Below, one piece after another: positions 9,037 to 17,677 of a DNA stretch of 64,000 nucleotides. The DNA comes from Bremerella cremea (lineage in GTDB: Bacteria > Planctomycetota > Planctomycetia > Pirellulales > Pirellulaceae). Position 1 is the stretch's first letter; each line of letters starts with the position of its first letter. Made by a program: the position numbers and the translations under genes. The stretch is taken from assembly GCF_003335505.1 (NCBI RefSeq), contig NZ_QPEX01000028.1, positions 1 through 64,000 of the forward strand. Reading direction: 5' to 3'. The notes beneath the pieces are model-generated. The model was not told the DNA's origin, made no database searches, and saw only the letters and a list, made by a program, of their open reading frames with translations.

Positions 9037-9620
9037 AAAGCTTAGCGAAGGTGAAGTGGATTGGCGTTGGCTATCTGGGATGGATGCCTACTGAACGGTT
9101 GCCGTCTTCTCATGAACTTTCGGGGTAATTTTTAACTATCGGCAAGGTACGTTACGTTTTTTTTCGCGAAGCGCCGAACGATGCTGAGGGATGGGCTATT
9201 GTTATTGAAACGATCGCCACGTGGTGTATTTTTGCGTTTGTTACGGATGCAAGAAAGCAACATGCAGGCGAAGAGAACGAAGCCAGCTAAGTGTTTTTCA
9301 AGCCAAGGGTCACGTTCATTATGAGGCCCATTTGTTGTCGGAATCGGTACGACAGCGAGAAAAGCATCGATTTTTTATCGTGAGAAAGACACTTTTTTTT
9401 CGCTCTTAGATCTCGTTTGGGAACGAATCGTGCAGTTGGTTTGTCAAGACGTGATAACGCTAACACTGCGGAGAATGTTGCCAGCGATGGGAATTGGTGG
9501 AGTGCTAGGGGGCGTTCTCCGATTCGTTAGGATCGAATTTGGCCTGCCGGGAACGTCTGTTGGACAAGTTGTGATCGGGAATTACGAGAATTTTGGCAGT
9601 AATGAACAATTATTTTCGAC
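9037..9620. other. Non-coding gap upstream of the histidine kinase
   Basis: A divergent-promoter region: the kinase reads left and the efflux block reads right. It is AT-richer than its surroundings, with T-runs at about 9159-9166 and 9393-9400. Short frames (for example 9221-9409 and 9430-9681) show no recognisable protein features. On the minus strand, TTGCCG followed by AT-rich sequence about 9120-9140 could belong to the kinase promoter, but this is weak. Confidence 0.45.
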
Positions 9621-9649
9621 TTGTCTAAATGATGAACCCGATTTAATAT
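9621..9649 (+). promoter_or_regulatory. Sigma-70-type promoter ahead of the efflux block
   Basis: TTGTCT (9621-9626), a 17-base spacer and TAATAT (9644-9649) form a near-consensus -35/-10 pair. The expected transcript start is near 9656, about 50 bases ahead of the GTG of the small membrane protein. It would drive that gene and perhaps the adaptor and pump genes. Confidence 0.5.
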
Positions 9650-9704
9650 TCACACAGCTAAATAGTTCGACGGATCGATAGAATAACCTTTTCTAGAGAC
9701 GATC

Positions 9705-10118
9705 GTGTTCGGTTTTCCTTGCCAATCTGATGCTCTTGCTAAGTCTGCCCCGGCAGATTTTAGGAAGCTTTTGTCGCTCCGGCGGCTAGAGCAGATTGGT
9801 AAATCAAGTGGACTTGGTGCGTGGAAAGCGATCCTCGTACTTCTTTATACCGCTTGGTTGATCGGTGGGCTTTCTCAAACCCACCACCTACCCACAGGCA
9901 AACCTTCCCATCCTCATTCCGATGATTCGCTTTGTGCGGAAATTTCGGAGTTTGGCCACGATGAAGTCGAAGCTGAGATCGTCTACCTGGCAACGGTACC
10001 CGATCGGGTGACACCCTACATGCAGGTCATCTCCGAGCATGTGGTTAGTTGCCCCTTTTTGTATAGTGCTGACCAGCCTTGCAATTCTCATCTTCTCCGC
10101 GGCCCTCCGGTTGCTTAG
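9705..10118 (+). CDS. Small His/Cys-containing membrane protein, hypothetical
   Basis: A 137-residue frame starting at GTG. One hydrophobic segment lies at about residues 39-56 (ILVLLYTAWLIGGL). It is followed by a polar region with THH and HPHSDD, an acidic stretch, and single Cys residues, ending RGPPVA. The R-x-P-P end resembles that of short His/Cys proteins that often precede metal or RND efflux genes (the DUF2946-like group), and of the protein at 46897-47334. A good promoter lies just upstream and the RND adaptor follows after 281 bases. I recognise no domain. The start codon and even the coding status are uncertain. Confidence 0.45.
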   Translation: MFGFPCQSDALAKSAPADFRKLLSLRRLEQIGKSSGLGAWKAILVLLYTAWLIGGLSQTHHLPTGKPSHPHSDDSLCAEISEFGHDEVEAEIVYLATVPDRVTPYMQVISEHVVSCPFLYSADQPCNSHLLRGPPVA

Positions 10119-10399
10119 CGCGCCGATACTCTAGCTGCAATGTGCCATATGAGTCGTGAATTCAATCGCACTGCGTAGTTTGGGGTCCCTCTCATGCTCC
10201 CCATGAATACCCCCTGATAAAACGCAGGTGGTTTGCCGCACTCGGTGCCGAAAGTTGCCTTTCGAACCCTACCGTTGTGATGGCTGTCGCAAGTGTTTTT
10301 TCACGAGGGGATTCCTCCCGATGTTTCCTCCTTCGTACTCTATGTCCGTGCCAGATTGGTCCGGGACATTCTCGCAATTAAGAGGTTTGTAACAAAACG

Positions 10400-11584
10400 A
10401 TGAAGACCCCAGCCATTATGACCATCATGTTGGCGTTGGCTTGTCTTGCGTTCTCTGGCTGTGAAACAGCTGGCGAATCGCAAGAAGCCCATGCCTCACC
10501 CCATGCTGATGCTCACGGCGAAGAAGCTCATGGTGAAGAAGCTCACAGCGAATCAGGTCACCCGCAACACAAACTGATTGTCACAAGTCCTGTTAGAAAG
10601 GACGTGATCAGCACTCAGCAGTACGTTTGCCAGATTCACTCGTGCCAGCACATCGAGGTTCGCGCCTTGGAAGGTGGGTATTTAGAAGAGATTCGCGTCA
10701 AAGAAGGACAAGCGGTAAAGAAAGGGGAACTGATGTTCAAAATCTTCCCCCCTCTTTACAAAGCCCGACTTGATGCCGAGGTCGCAGAAGCCAATCGGAT
10801 CGAAATCGAGCTGCAAAACGCCGAGAATTTGAACAAGAAAGGAATCGTGTCGCCGCAGGAGCTGGCCATCAAACGCGCCGAACTGAACAAAGCGAAAGCC
10901 AAAGTTGCTTTAGCTCAGGCCGAATTGAACTTCACCGATGTGAAGGCACCGTTCGATGGGATTGTTGACCGCCAGCGGAGCCAGCAGGGAAGCTTGATTG
11001 AAGAAGGAGATGTGCTAACGACCTTCTCAGACAACAGCCTGATGTGGGTTTACTTCAATGTGCCAGAAGCTCGCTACCTCGAGTACAAAGAAGAACTCGA
11101 CAAAGACAAAGCGGAAGGTACCGGCGAACATCATTTGCAAATTGAATTGAAGTTGGCCAACGGTCAGATCTTTCCCCAGCATGGCGAGATCGGGGCGATT
11201 GAGGCCGACTTTAATAACACGACCGGTAACATTGCTTTCCGAGCCGACTTTCCCAATCCGACCAGCCTGCTACGTAACGGTCAGACCGGTACGATCTTAA
11301 TCCATCGCACCTTGAAGGATGTGATTGTTATTCCACAGCGTGCCACTTACGAAATCCTTGCCAGACGTTATGCGTATGTGGTGGACAAGGACAACGTGGT
11401 TCATCAGCGCGATATCGAGATAGAGAGCGAACAGGACGACATCTTCGTTATCAAAGATGGACTCAAAGAAGGAGAGAAGATCATTCTGGAAGGCATTCGA
11501 CAGGTTCGCGATGGCGACAAGATCAAATACGAATTCCGGGATCCCAAAGAAGTTCTCGCTCACTTGAAATACCACGCGGAATAA
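10400..11584 (+). CDS. RND efflux periplasmic adaptor lipoprotein (AcrA/MFP family)
   Basis: A 394-residue lipoprotein with lipobox LAFSGC (Cys21). A His/Glu-rich linker (about 31-58, repeats of H-G-E-E-A) precedes the adaptor core. The biotinyl-lipoyl half-motifs (EVRALEGGYLEEIRVKEG and FTDVKAPFDGIVDR) bracket an alpha-hairpin at about 120-170. The beta-barrel and membrane-proximal domains follow. It bridges the inner-membrane pump to the TolC-like protein across the periplasm. The pump gene starts 13 bases after its stop. The His-rich linker could bind metal, but the pump is of the drug/hydrophobe type, so the substrate is not settled. Confidence 0.93.
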   Translation: MKTPAIMTIMLALACLAFSGCETAGESQEAHASPHADAHGEEAHGEEAHSESGHPQHKLIVTSPVRKDVISTQQYVCQIHSCQHIEVRALEGGYLEEIRVKEGQAVKKGELMFKIFPPLYKARLDAEVAEANRIEIELQNAENLNKKGIVSPQELAIKRAELNKAKAKVALAQAELNFTDVKAPFDGIVDRQRSQQGSLIEEGDVLTTFSDNSLMWVYFNVPEARYLEYKEELDKDKAEGTGEHHLQIELKLANGQIFPQHGEIGAIEADFNNTTGNIAFRADFPNPTSLLRNGQTGTILIHRTLKDVIVIPQRATYEILARRYAYVVDKDNVVHQRDIEIESEQDDIFVIKDGLKEGEKIILEGIRQVRDGDKIKYEFRDPKEVLAHLKYHAE

Positions 11585-11597
11585 GGGGACCGGAAAT

Positions 11598-14500
11598 ATG
11601 TTTACCAAGTTTTTGCATAGGCCAGCGCTGGCCATCGTGATTTCGCTGCTCATCCTGTTTATGGGTGGGTTGTCGATCGCATCGCTACCGATTTCCCAGT
11701 TTCCGTCTGTCGCCCCGCCGAGTGTGGTGGTTGCGGTTTCGTATCCTGGGGCTAGTGCCAAGATTCTCGTGAATTCGACGCTCGTGATTCTGGAACGTGC
11801 CATCAATGGTGTTCCGAACATGCGTTACATGACCTCCGCCGCGACCAGTGCCGGTGAAGCGTCGATCATGATCACGTTCGAGCCAGGTACCGACCCGAAC
11901 GTGGCCGTTTTGAACGTGAACAATCGTATCCAGATGGTCAAAAACCGTCTGCCACCGATTGTGGAACGAGAAGGTATCATCGTCATGCAGAACATGACGA
12001 GTATGTTGATGTACGTGAACGTTTACAGTAAAGATCCGAATCACGACCAGAACTTTCTTTACAACTATGTGAGCGCGAATCTGCTGCCAGAAATTCAGCG
12101 TATTCGTGGTGTTGGTCGGGCGAAGATCTTAGGGAACCGTGCCTATGCGATGCGTGTCGAATTAGATCTCGACCGCATGCGTGCCTACAACGTGTCCTCG
12201 GCTGACATCATGGAGGCGATCAAAGAACAAAGTATGATCGGCTCGCCTGGTCGACTTGGTCAGGCAACGGGTACAACCTCGCAAACGATTGAATATGTGT
12301 TGACGTGGGTCGGGCGCTATAACAAGCCCGAACAGTATGCCAATATGATTCTGCGAGCGAATCCCAACGGCGAGATTTTGCGGCTCAAGGACGTGGCAAA
12401 GGTCACGCTCGGTTCTTCTTTCTACGATTTGTACTCAGACATCGATGGCTATCCTTCCGCCTCTATCGTGTTGAAACAGATTCCAGGGTCGAATGCGTCG
12501 GACGTGATCGCGCAGGTGAAAGAGAAGCTGAGGGAGTTCAAGAAAGAGTCCTTTCCACCAGGCATGGATTACGCGGTGAGTTATGACGTCTCGAACTTCC
12601 TGGATGCATCGATTGAGAAAGTGTTGCATACACTGTTCGAGGCGTTCGTTCTCGTTTCGTTGGTGGTGTTTCTCTTTCTGGGAGACGTCCGTAGCACGCT
12701 CATTCCGACGTTGGCGGTGCCGGTTTCGTTGATTGGTACCTTCTTCTTCATGAGTATGTTCGGGATGTCGATTAACCTGATCACGCTCTTTGCGCTGGTG
12801 TTGGCGATCGGGGTTGTGGTGGACGACGCGATCGTGGTGGTGGAGGCGGTGCATGCGAAGATGCATGAGAAACACCTTTCCCCCTATGCCGCTACGAAAG
12901 AAGTGATCGGAGAAATCGCCGGGGCGATTATCGCGATTACCTTGGTGATGACCTCGGTGTTCATTCCCGTGACCTTCATGCCGGGGGCGGTGGGCGTGTT
13001 CTATCGCCAGTTTGCGTTAACGATGGCCATGTCGATCGTGCTCTCTGGGGTGGTCGCTTTGACGCTCACGCCGGTTTTGTGTGCGATGATTTTGAAGCCC
13101 CATTCCAAGCACGAAAAGCAGACGGGCTTGGTTGGCTTTGCCAATCGCTCGCTGAAAGCGGTTGGTGGTCGTTATGCCTTTGTGCTACGTGGTTTGTTAG
13201 CGATGATTTTAGGGGCAGCCACGGGATTTGCCGTGTACGAAGTGCTGCATATCAAGATCGTTCACGAAGTGATCTCTGAACAGTTCACCCTGACACCCAT
13301 GCGGATGATGATCATTGGTGGTGTGTTGTCGGTTCTGTTTTTCTTTTCGTACCGAGCCGCCCTTTCCGGGAGCGAACCGGGGGAGAAAAAGAAACGGGGA
13401 CCGATTGGTATCTTCCTGCATGTGTTTGACCGAGCGGTCGAAAAAGTGACGGGTGGGTATACCGGCATCGTGGGGCTGATTGTCACCCGCCGAGTTCTTA
13501 CCTTGGCGGTCATCGGCGCGTTTAGCTACGGAATTCTCGTGGTGAACCAGGTTCTTCCTTCGGGCTTTATTCCCTTGGAAGACCAAGGCGTTATCTACGG
13601 GATTATTCAAACGCCGCCCGGTTCGACGTTGGAATACACCAACGCCAAATCGCACGAACTTCAGGCCATTTGTGAAGAGTTTGACGAAATTACTTCGGTG
13701 ACTTCGTTGGCTGGTTACGAAATTTTGACCGAAGGTCGTGGATCGAATGCCGGTACATGTTTGATCAACTTGAAACCGTGGGCCGAACGAAAGCTGACCT
13801 CGAAGCAGATCATCGAGGAGTTAGAAGAAAAAGGACGTGAAATTGCCAACGTCAAACTTGAGTTCTTCGAGCCTCCGGCGGTTCCCGGTTTCGGTGCTGC
13901 AGGTGGTTTCTCGCTCTGTTTGCTCGACAAGACCAACAGCGGCGACTACGAGGCGTTCGGCGAGATTACCGAGAAATTCCTAGAAGATCTTGGCAAGCGG
14001 AAAGAGCTGAAAGGTATCTTCACGTTCTTTGCCAATAACTACCCACAGTATGAAATCATCATCGACAATGATGTCGCCATGCAGAAAGGGGTTTCTATCG
14101 AAGATGCGATGGAAAATCTCTCGATCGTGGTGGGTAGTACCTGGGAGCAAGGTTTCATTCGCTTTGGCCAGTTCTACAAGGTGTACGTTCAATCGTCACC
14201 GGAGTTCCGCCGTTATCCGGAGGATCTCGAGAACATGTTCGTCAAGAACGACGAAGGGGAAATGGTTCCTTACTCGGCATTCATGAAGCTCGAAAAACGC
14301 CAAGGGATGAACGAAATCAATCGTTACAACCTTTACACGACTGCGATCATTCAGGGGTCTCCGGCTGCCGGTTATAGTAGCGGTCAGGCGATTGACGCGA
14401 TTAAAGAAGTGGCCGCCCAAACGTTGCCGCACGGCTACGACATTGGCTGGCAAGGTCTTTCGTACGACGAAGCCAACAAAGGGAATACGGCAATCTACAT

Positions 14501-15056
14501 CTTTGCGATCGTGGTGTTGTTCGTGTACTTGGTGTTGGTGGGGCAGTACGAAAGCTTCCTGCTACCGTTGGCGGTACTCATCTCGTTGCCGGTTGGTTTG
14601 TTTGGCTCGTTCCTCTTACTGAAAGCGATGGGCTTGTCGAACGACGTGTACTGCCAGATTGGTCTGGTGATGCTCGTTGGTTTGTTAGGTAAGAATGCGA
14701 TCTTAATTATCGAGTTCGCGGTTCAGCGGCGGCATGAAGGGTTGAGTATCAAGGATGCGGCGATCGAAGGTGGTAACCTGCGGTTCCGACCGATCGTGAT
14801 GACCTCCTTCGCGTTTATTGCTGGTCTGATTCCGTTGGTGCGTGCTACTGGCCCTGGGGCGATTGGTAACCGAACCATCGGTACGACGGCGGTTGGCGGT
14901 ATGCTGATGGGGACTCTGTTCGGAGTCTTGGTGATTCCTGGGTTGTATTACCTGTTTGCGAAGATTTCTGACGGCAAGAAATTGATTCGCGATGAGCACG
15001 ATGACCCCTTGAGTGAGCTTGTCGAGCGGGAAGGAATTCACCCGCATCCAGAATAG
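11598..15056 (+). CDS. RND efflux pump, HAE1 (AcrB-like) family
   Basis: A 1152-residue inner-membrane proton antiporter. Helix 1 (about 10-29) is followed by the large periplasmic porter loop, then helices 2-6. The proton-relay pair D409-D410 sits in AIGVVVDDAIVVVE, the HAE1 signature. The second half repeats the layout, with GKNAILIIEFA near residue 1035. It is about 100 residues longer than AcrB, mainly from an insertion at about residues 515-625 that contains an extra hydrophobic segment pair. It pairs with the adaptor 13 bases upstream. A strong hairpin terminator follows, so the TolC-like gene 650 bases downstream probably has its own promoter. Confidence 0.95.
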   Translation: MFTKFLHRPALAIVISLLILFMGGLSIASLPISQFPSVAPPSVVVAVSYPGASAKILVNSTLVILERAINGVPNMRYMTSAATSAGEASIMITFEPGTDPNVAVLNVNNRIQMVKNRLPPIVEREGIIVMQNMTSMLMYVNVYSKDPNHDQNFLYNYVSANLLPEIQRIRGVGRAKILGNRAYAMRVELDLDRMRAYNVSSADIMEAIKEQSMIGSPGRLGQATGTTSQTIEYVLTWVGRYNKPEQYANMILRANPNGEILRLKDVAKVTLGSSFYDLYSDIDGYPSASIVLKQIPGSNASDVIAQVKEKLREFKKESFPPGMDYAVSYDVSNFLDASIEKVLHTLFEAFVLVSLVVFLFLGDVRSTLIPTLAVPVSLIGTFFFMSMFGMSINLITLFALVLAIGVVVDDAIVVVEAVHAKMHEKHLSPYAATKEVIGEIAGAIIAITLVMTSVFIPVTFMPGAVGVFYRQFALTMAMSIVLSGVVALTLTPVLCAMILKPHSKHEKQTGLVGFANRSLKAVGGRYAFVLRGLLAMILGAATGFAVYEVLHIKIVHEVISEQFTLTPMRMMIIGGVLSVLFFFSYRAALSGSEPGEKKKRGPIGIFLHVFDRAVEKVTGGYTGIVGLIVTRRVLTLAVIGAFSYGILVVNQVLPSGFIPLEDQGVIYGIIQTPPGSTLEYTNAKSHELQAICEEFDEITSVTSLAGYEILTEGRGSNAGTCLINLKPWAERKLTSKQIIEELEEKGREIANVKLEFFEPPAVPGFGAAGGFSLCLLDKTNSGDYEAFGEITEKFLEDLGKRKELKGIFTFFANNYPQYEIIIDNDVAMQKGVSIEDAMENLSIVVGSTWEQGFIRFGQFYKVYVQSSPEFRRYPEDLENMFVKNDEGEMVPYSAFMKLEKRQGMNEINRYNLYTTAIIQGSPAAGYSSGQAIDAIKEVAAQTLPHGYDIGWQGLSYDEANKGNTAIYIFAIVVLFVYLVLVGQYESFLLPLAVLISLPVGLFGSFLLLKAMGLSNDVYCQIGLVMLVGLLGKNAILIIEFAVQRRHEGLSIKDAAIEGGNLRFRPIVMTSFAFIAGLIPLVRATGPGAIGNRTIGTTAVGGMLMGTLFGVLVIPGLYYLFAKISDGKKLIRDEHDDPLSELVEREGIHPHPE

Positions 15057-15074
15057 TGCTTGCTGGTTAAATCA

Positions 15075-15109
15075 GAAAAGTCCGCGTAATTGATTTACGC
15101 GGACTTTTT
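15075..15109. terminator. Rho-independent terminator after the RND pump gene
   Basis: A perfect 15-bp stem (15075-15089 with 15095-15109) has a 5-base loop. The right arm ends in CTTTTTC, so it carries the U-tract on the plus strand, and the A-run on the left makes it potentially bidirectional. It lies 19 bases after the stop codon. Confidence 0.92.
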
Positions 15110-15711
15110 CTTAGGTAGGTAGTCATTTCACGAGAACCTGATTTGCCTTCAGCGGCGGCCTTCACGCTGCGGCTGAAGGCTTTCATGGTAACCGCGACAA
15201 GGATGTCGTGTTCGTTGCTAAGAAGCGTCTAAAGGAGGGCCTCGGTGGGCCCAGACCATCAAGACGTTTGCTTATTAGGTCGACAACGCAGGAGGCGTTT
15301 TCTTCAAGGCATGCAACGACTTAGGCAATTCTTTTCGTTGCCAAGCATGGGCGAGTTGCAAAGTTCCATTTCGCTGCTCAGAAGCAGCCAGGGCACGGCT
15401 GCGCCCCAGAGGTTGCGCGATTCGAAAAGACAGCAAATGTTAATTTGGTAAAAATACGGGCGATAAGGGGACGATCGTAGCGATTCTCTGTCTTTTATCC
15501 AAATTACTACCGATAAGAACCATGCCGGCTATTACTGCGCCTACGGTTTGACAGGTATTGGCGATTGATTTGTCAGGGCATAGGCATTTGGTTTATGCGG
15601 CCGCAGTACCGGCAAAAGATGAAACGTTGGTTTCAACCACGAAATTGCCAAACCCCACGAATTTGTATTTTTTTGAGCTTTCGGCGATTTGATGATAGTG
15701 CAGGGTGAACA
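15110..15711. other. Intergenic region between RND pump and TolC-like gene
   Basis: No gene recognised. It holds a second hairpin, GCCTTCAGC (15145-15153) with GCTGAAGGC (15172-15180), with a purine-poor loop. A 68-codon frame at 15245-15451 has no protein-like features. The last 250 bases are AT-rich and probably contain the promoter for the outer-membrane gene. Confidence 0.5.
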
Positions 15712-17547
15712 ATGATAAGACAGAGCAACGCCTCCCAAAAATGCTGGGGGGTAATACCTCAGCGGCATCGGATTGTGAGTGCAATGGCCTGCGCCATGCT
15801 GATGGTTCTGTCCGGCTGTTCCATTCCGCAGCTTTGCTGTCCGCAGCCAGGACCAGCGATGCCGAACGACTTCAACGGAAAGTCGAGCGCGGAGAACACA
15901 GCGCAAGTGGGGATTGATGAATTCTTCAACGATCCTGTTCTGACGAATCTGATTTACGAGGGTCTAGCCTCGAATCAAGAGTTGAAGATACGGAACCAGG
16001 AAGTCCAAATCGCCCGCAACGAGATTTTATCGCGACGCGGTGCTTATCTTCCGTTTGTAAGTGTGGGGGCTCGTGGTGGCTTCGATCGGACTAGCCGCTA
16101 CACGCCGCTGGGTGCTGCCGAAGACCAACTGACTTACCCAGGCGGTGGCCGGTTCCCCGATCCTTTGGGGAACGTAGGGCTTTCGGCCAACCTCTTCTGG
16201 CAGGTCGACATTTGGCGTCAATTGCGAAATGCTCGCGATTCGGCCACACAACGCTATGTGGAAGCGGTTGAGGCACGAGATTACTTTGTGACTCGCTTGG
16301 TTGCTGAGGTTGCCGAGAACTACTACGAGTTGGCGAGTCTCGACAAACGCTTAGTCTTCCTCGATCAAACCATCGAGATTCAAAAGCAGAGCTTGCAAGT
16401 TGCCGAGGCACAAAAAGAAGCTGCCCGCGGTACCGAACTGGGTGTGCAACGATTCTTGGCTGAAGTCCGCAAAAACGAAAGCCAACGGTTGATTGTTCAG
16501 CAACGGATCATTGAAGTTGAAAACAAGATCAACTTCCTTGCTGGTCGTTATCCCCAACGGGTCGCGCGTGAACAGTGGGATTTCATCAATCTCGATTCGC
16601 GGATACTCAATGTGGGTGTGCCTGCCCAACTGTTGCAAAATCGCCGCGACATCCGCGCTGCCGAACGCGAACTGGCCGCGTCAGGACTCGATGTGCAGGT
16701 TGCACGTGCCAATTTCTATCCACAGCTAAATATCTCGGCTGGCGTTGGTTTCGAGGCGTTTAACCCACGATACTTGTTCGATCCAGGTGCGTTCATCGCC
16801 AACACCGCCGGTGACTTGGTTGCTCCGCTGATCAACAAGAAGGCGATTCGTGCCGAATACCAAAGTGCCAATGCACGGCAGTTGCAGGCCGCCTACGATT
16901 ACCAGCGAACAGTCCTCAACGCGTTTACCGAAGTGGTCAATCGCATGGCGAAAGTCGAGAACTACCGCCAGAGTGTGCTGATCAAACAAGGCCAGGTCAA
17001 AGCGTTGGAAGAATCGGTTTCGGTGGCGACCAACTTGTTCCAGAACGCTCGTGCCGAATACGTGGACGTGTTGCTCTCGCAGCGTGACTTGCTTGAAGCT
17101 CGTACGGCCTTGATCGAAACCAAGCAGCAACAGCTTTCTGCGATCGTCAATGCTTATCAAGCACTCGGTGGTGGTTACCTGCTGACCAGCGGGGGAACGA
17201 CCTATGCCGACATTCGCTGCTTGCCGCCAGAAATGCTGCCGTCGATGTTGCCGATGGGTGAGGAAACCCCGGTGCCGCTGCCTGGTAACGAAACTTTGCC
17301 GGTCCCGCCGGGTGGCGATTCGTTGATGCCAGCTCCATTGGCTCCGGCTGCAGATCCCGCACCGGTTCCGGCCCAGTCCCCTGTCCTTGAACCGGCAGGG
17401 ATGAGCCTGTTACCACCAACGACCGGTGAAGCAGTATTGCCGGTTTCGTACGGCCAGCACGAGCCGGTCATTCGGATGCAACATCTGCCAGAATCAACTT
17501 CGCAGATTCCCACGAAGTTTGAGAACTCGTTGCGGAACCCTCAATAA
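15712..17547 (+). CDS. TolC-like outer-membrane efflux lipoprotein (OEP family)
   Basis: A 611-residue protein. A basic N-terminus leads to lipobox MVLSGC (Cys36). Two OEP repeats of long helices follow, with typical blocks such as GLASNQELKIRNQEVQIARNE, FWQVDIWRQLRNARDSA and DIRAAERELAASGLDVQVARANFYPQLN. The second repeat ends with EYVDVLLSQRDLLEARTALIETK. A Pro-rich tail of about 110 residues after position 500 is unusual for the family and may lie in the periplasm or at the surface. GGGTG seven bases upstream supports the ATG. It is the third part of the tripartite pump with the two genes upstream. Confidence 0.93.
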   Translation: MIRQSNASQKCWGVIPQRHRIVSAMACAMLMVLSGCSIPQLCCPQPGPAMPNDFNGKSSAENTAQVGIDEFFNDPVLTNLIYEGLASNQELKIRNQEVQIARNEILSRRGAYLPFVSVGARGGFDRTSRYTPLGAAEDQLTYPGGGRFPDPLGNVGLSANLFWQVDIWRQLRNARDSATQRYVEAVEARDYFVTRLVAEVAENYYELASLDKRLVFLDQTIEIQKQSLQVAEAQKEAARGTELGVQRFLAEVRKNESQRLIVQQRIIEVENKINFLAGRYPQRVAREQWDFINLDSRILNVGVPAQLLQNRRDIRAAERELAASGLDVQVARANFYPQLNISAGVGFEAFNPRYLFDPGAFIANTAGDLVAPLINKKAIRAEYQSANARQLQAAYDYQRTVLNAFTEVVNRMAKVENYRQSVLIKQGQVKALEESVSVATNLFQNARAEYVDVLLSQRDLLEARTALIETKQQQLSAIVNAYQALGGGYLLTSGGTTYADIRCLPPEMLPSMLPMGEETPVPLPGNETLPVPPGGDSLMPAPLAPAADPAPVPAQSPVLEPAGMSLLPPTTGEAVLPVSYGQHEPVIRMQHLPESTSQIPTKFENSLRNPQ

Positions 17548-17591
17548 GAGGCCCGGCGACCGTTCGCCGCCAGTCCGAAAGCGATTTGTCG

Positions 17592-17631
17592 AAAGGAGCC
17601 GACCTATCCAAAAAGGTTGGCTCCTTTTTTT
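17592..17631. terminator. Rho-independent terminator after the TolC-like gene
   Basis: AAAGGAGCCGACC (17592-17604) pairs with GGTTGGCTCCTTT (17615-17627), one G-U pair, 10-base loop, followed by a T-run to 17631. It separates the plus-strand efflux genes from the minus-strand pump that ends at 17678. Confidence 0.9.
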
Positions 17632-17677
17632 GCGCGCGATGGGTTGGTACCCCGCTTTGCGATTCAGGAAATCTGGC

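Noticed and set aside
9430..9681. 83-codon frame upstream of the efflux block
   Set aside because: It spans the promoter at 9621-9649 and shows no recognisable protein features.
15245..15451. 68-codon frame in the gap before the TolC-like gene
   Set aside because: No start signal, no hydrophobic or domain features, Arg/Gln-rich by chance composition.
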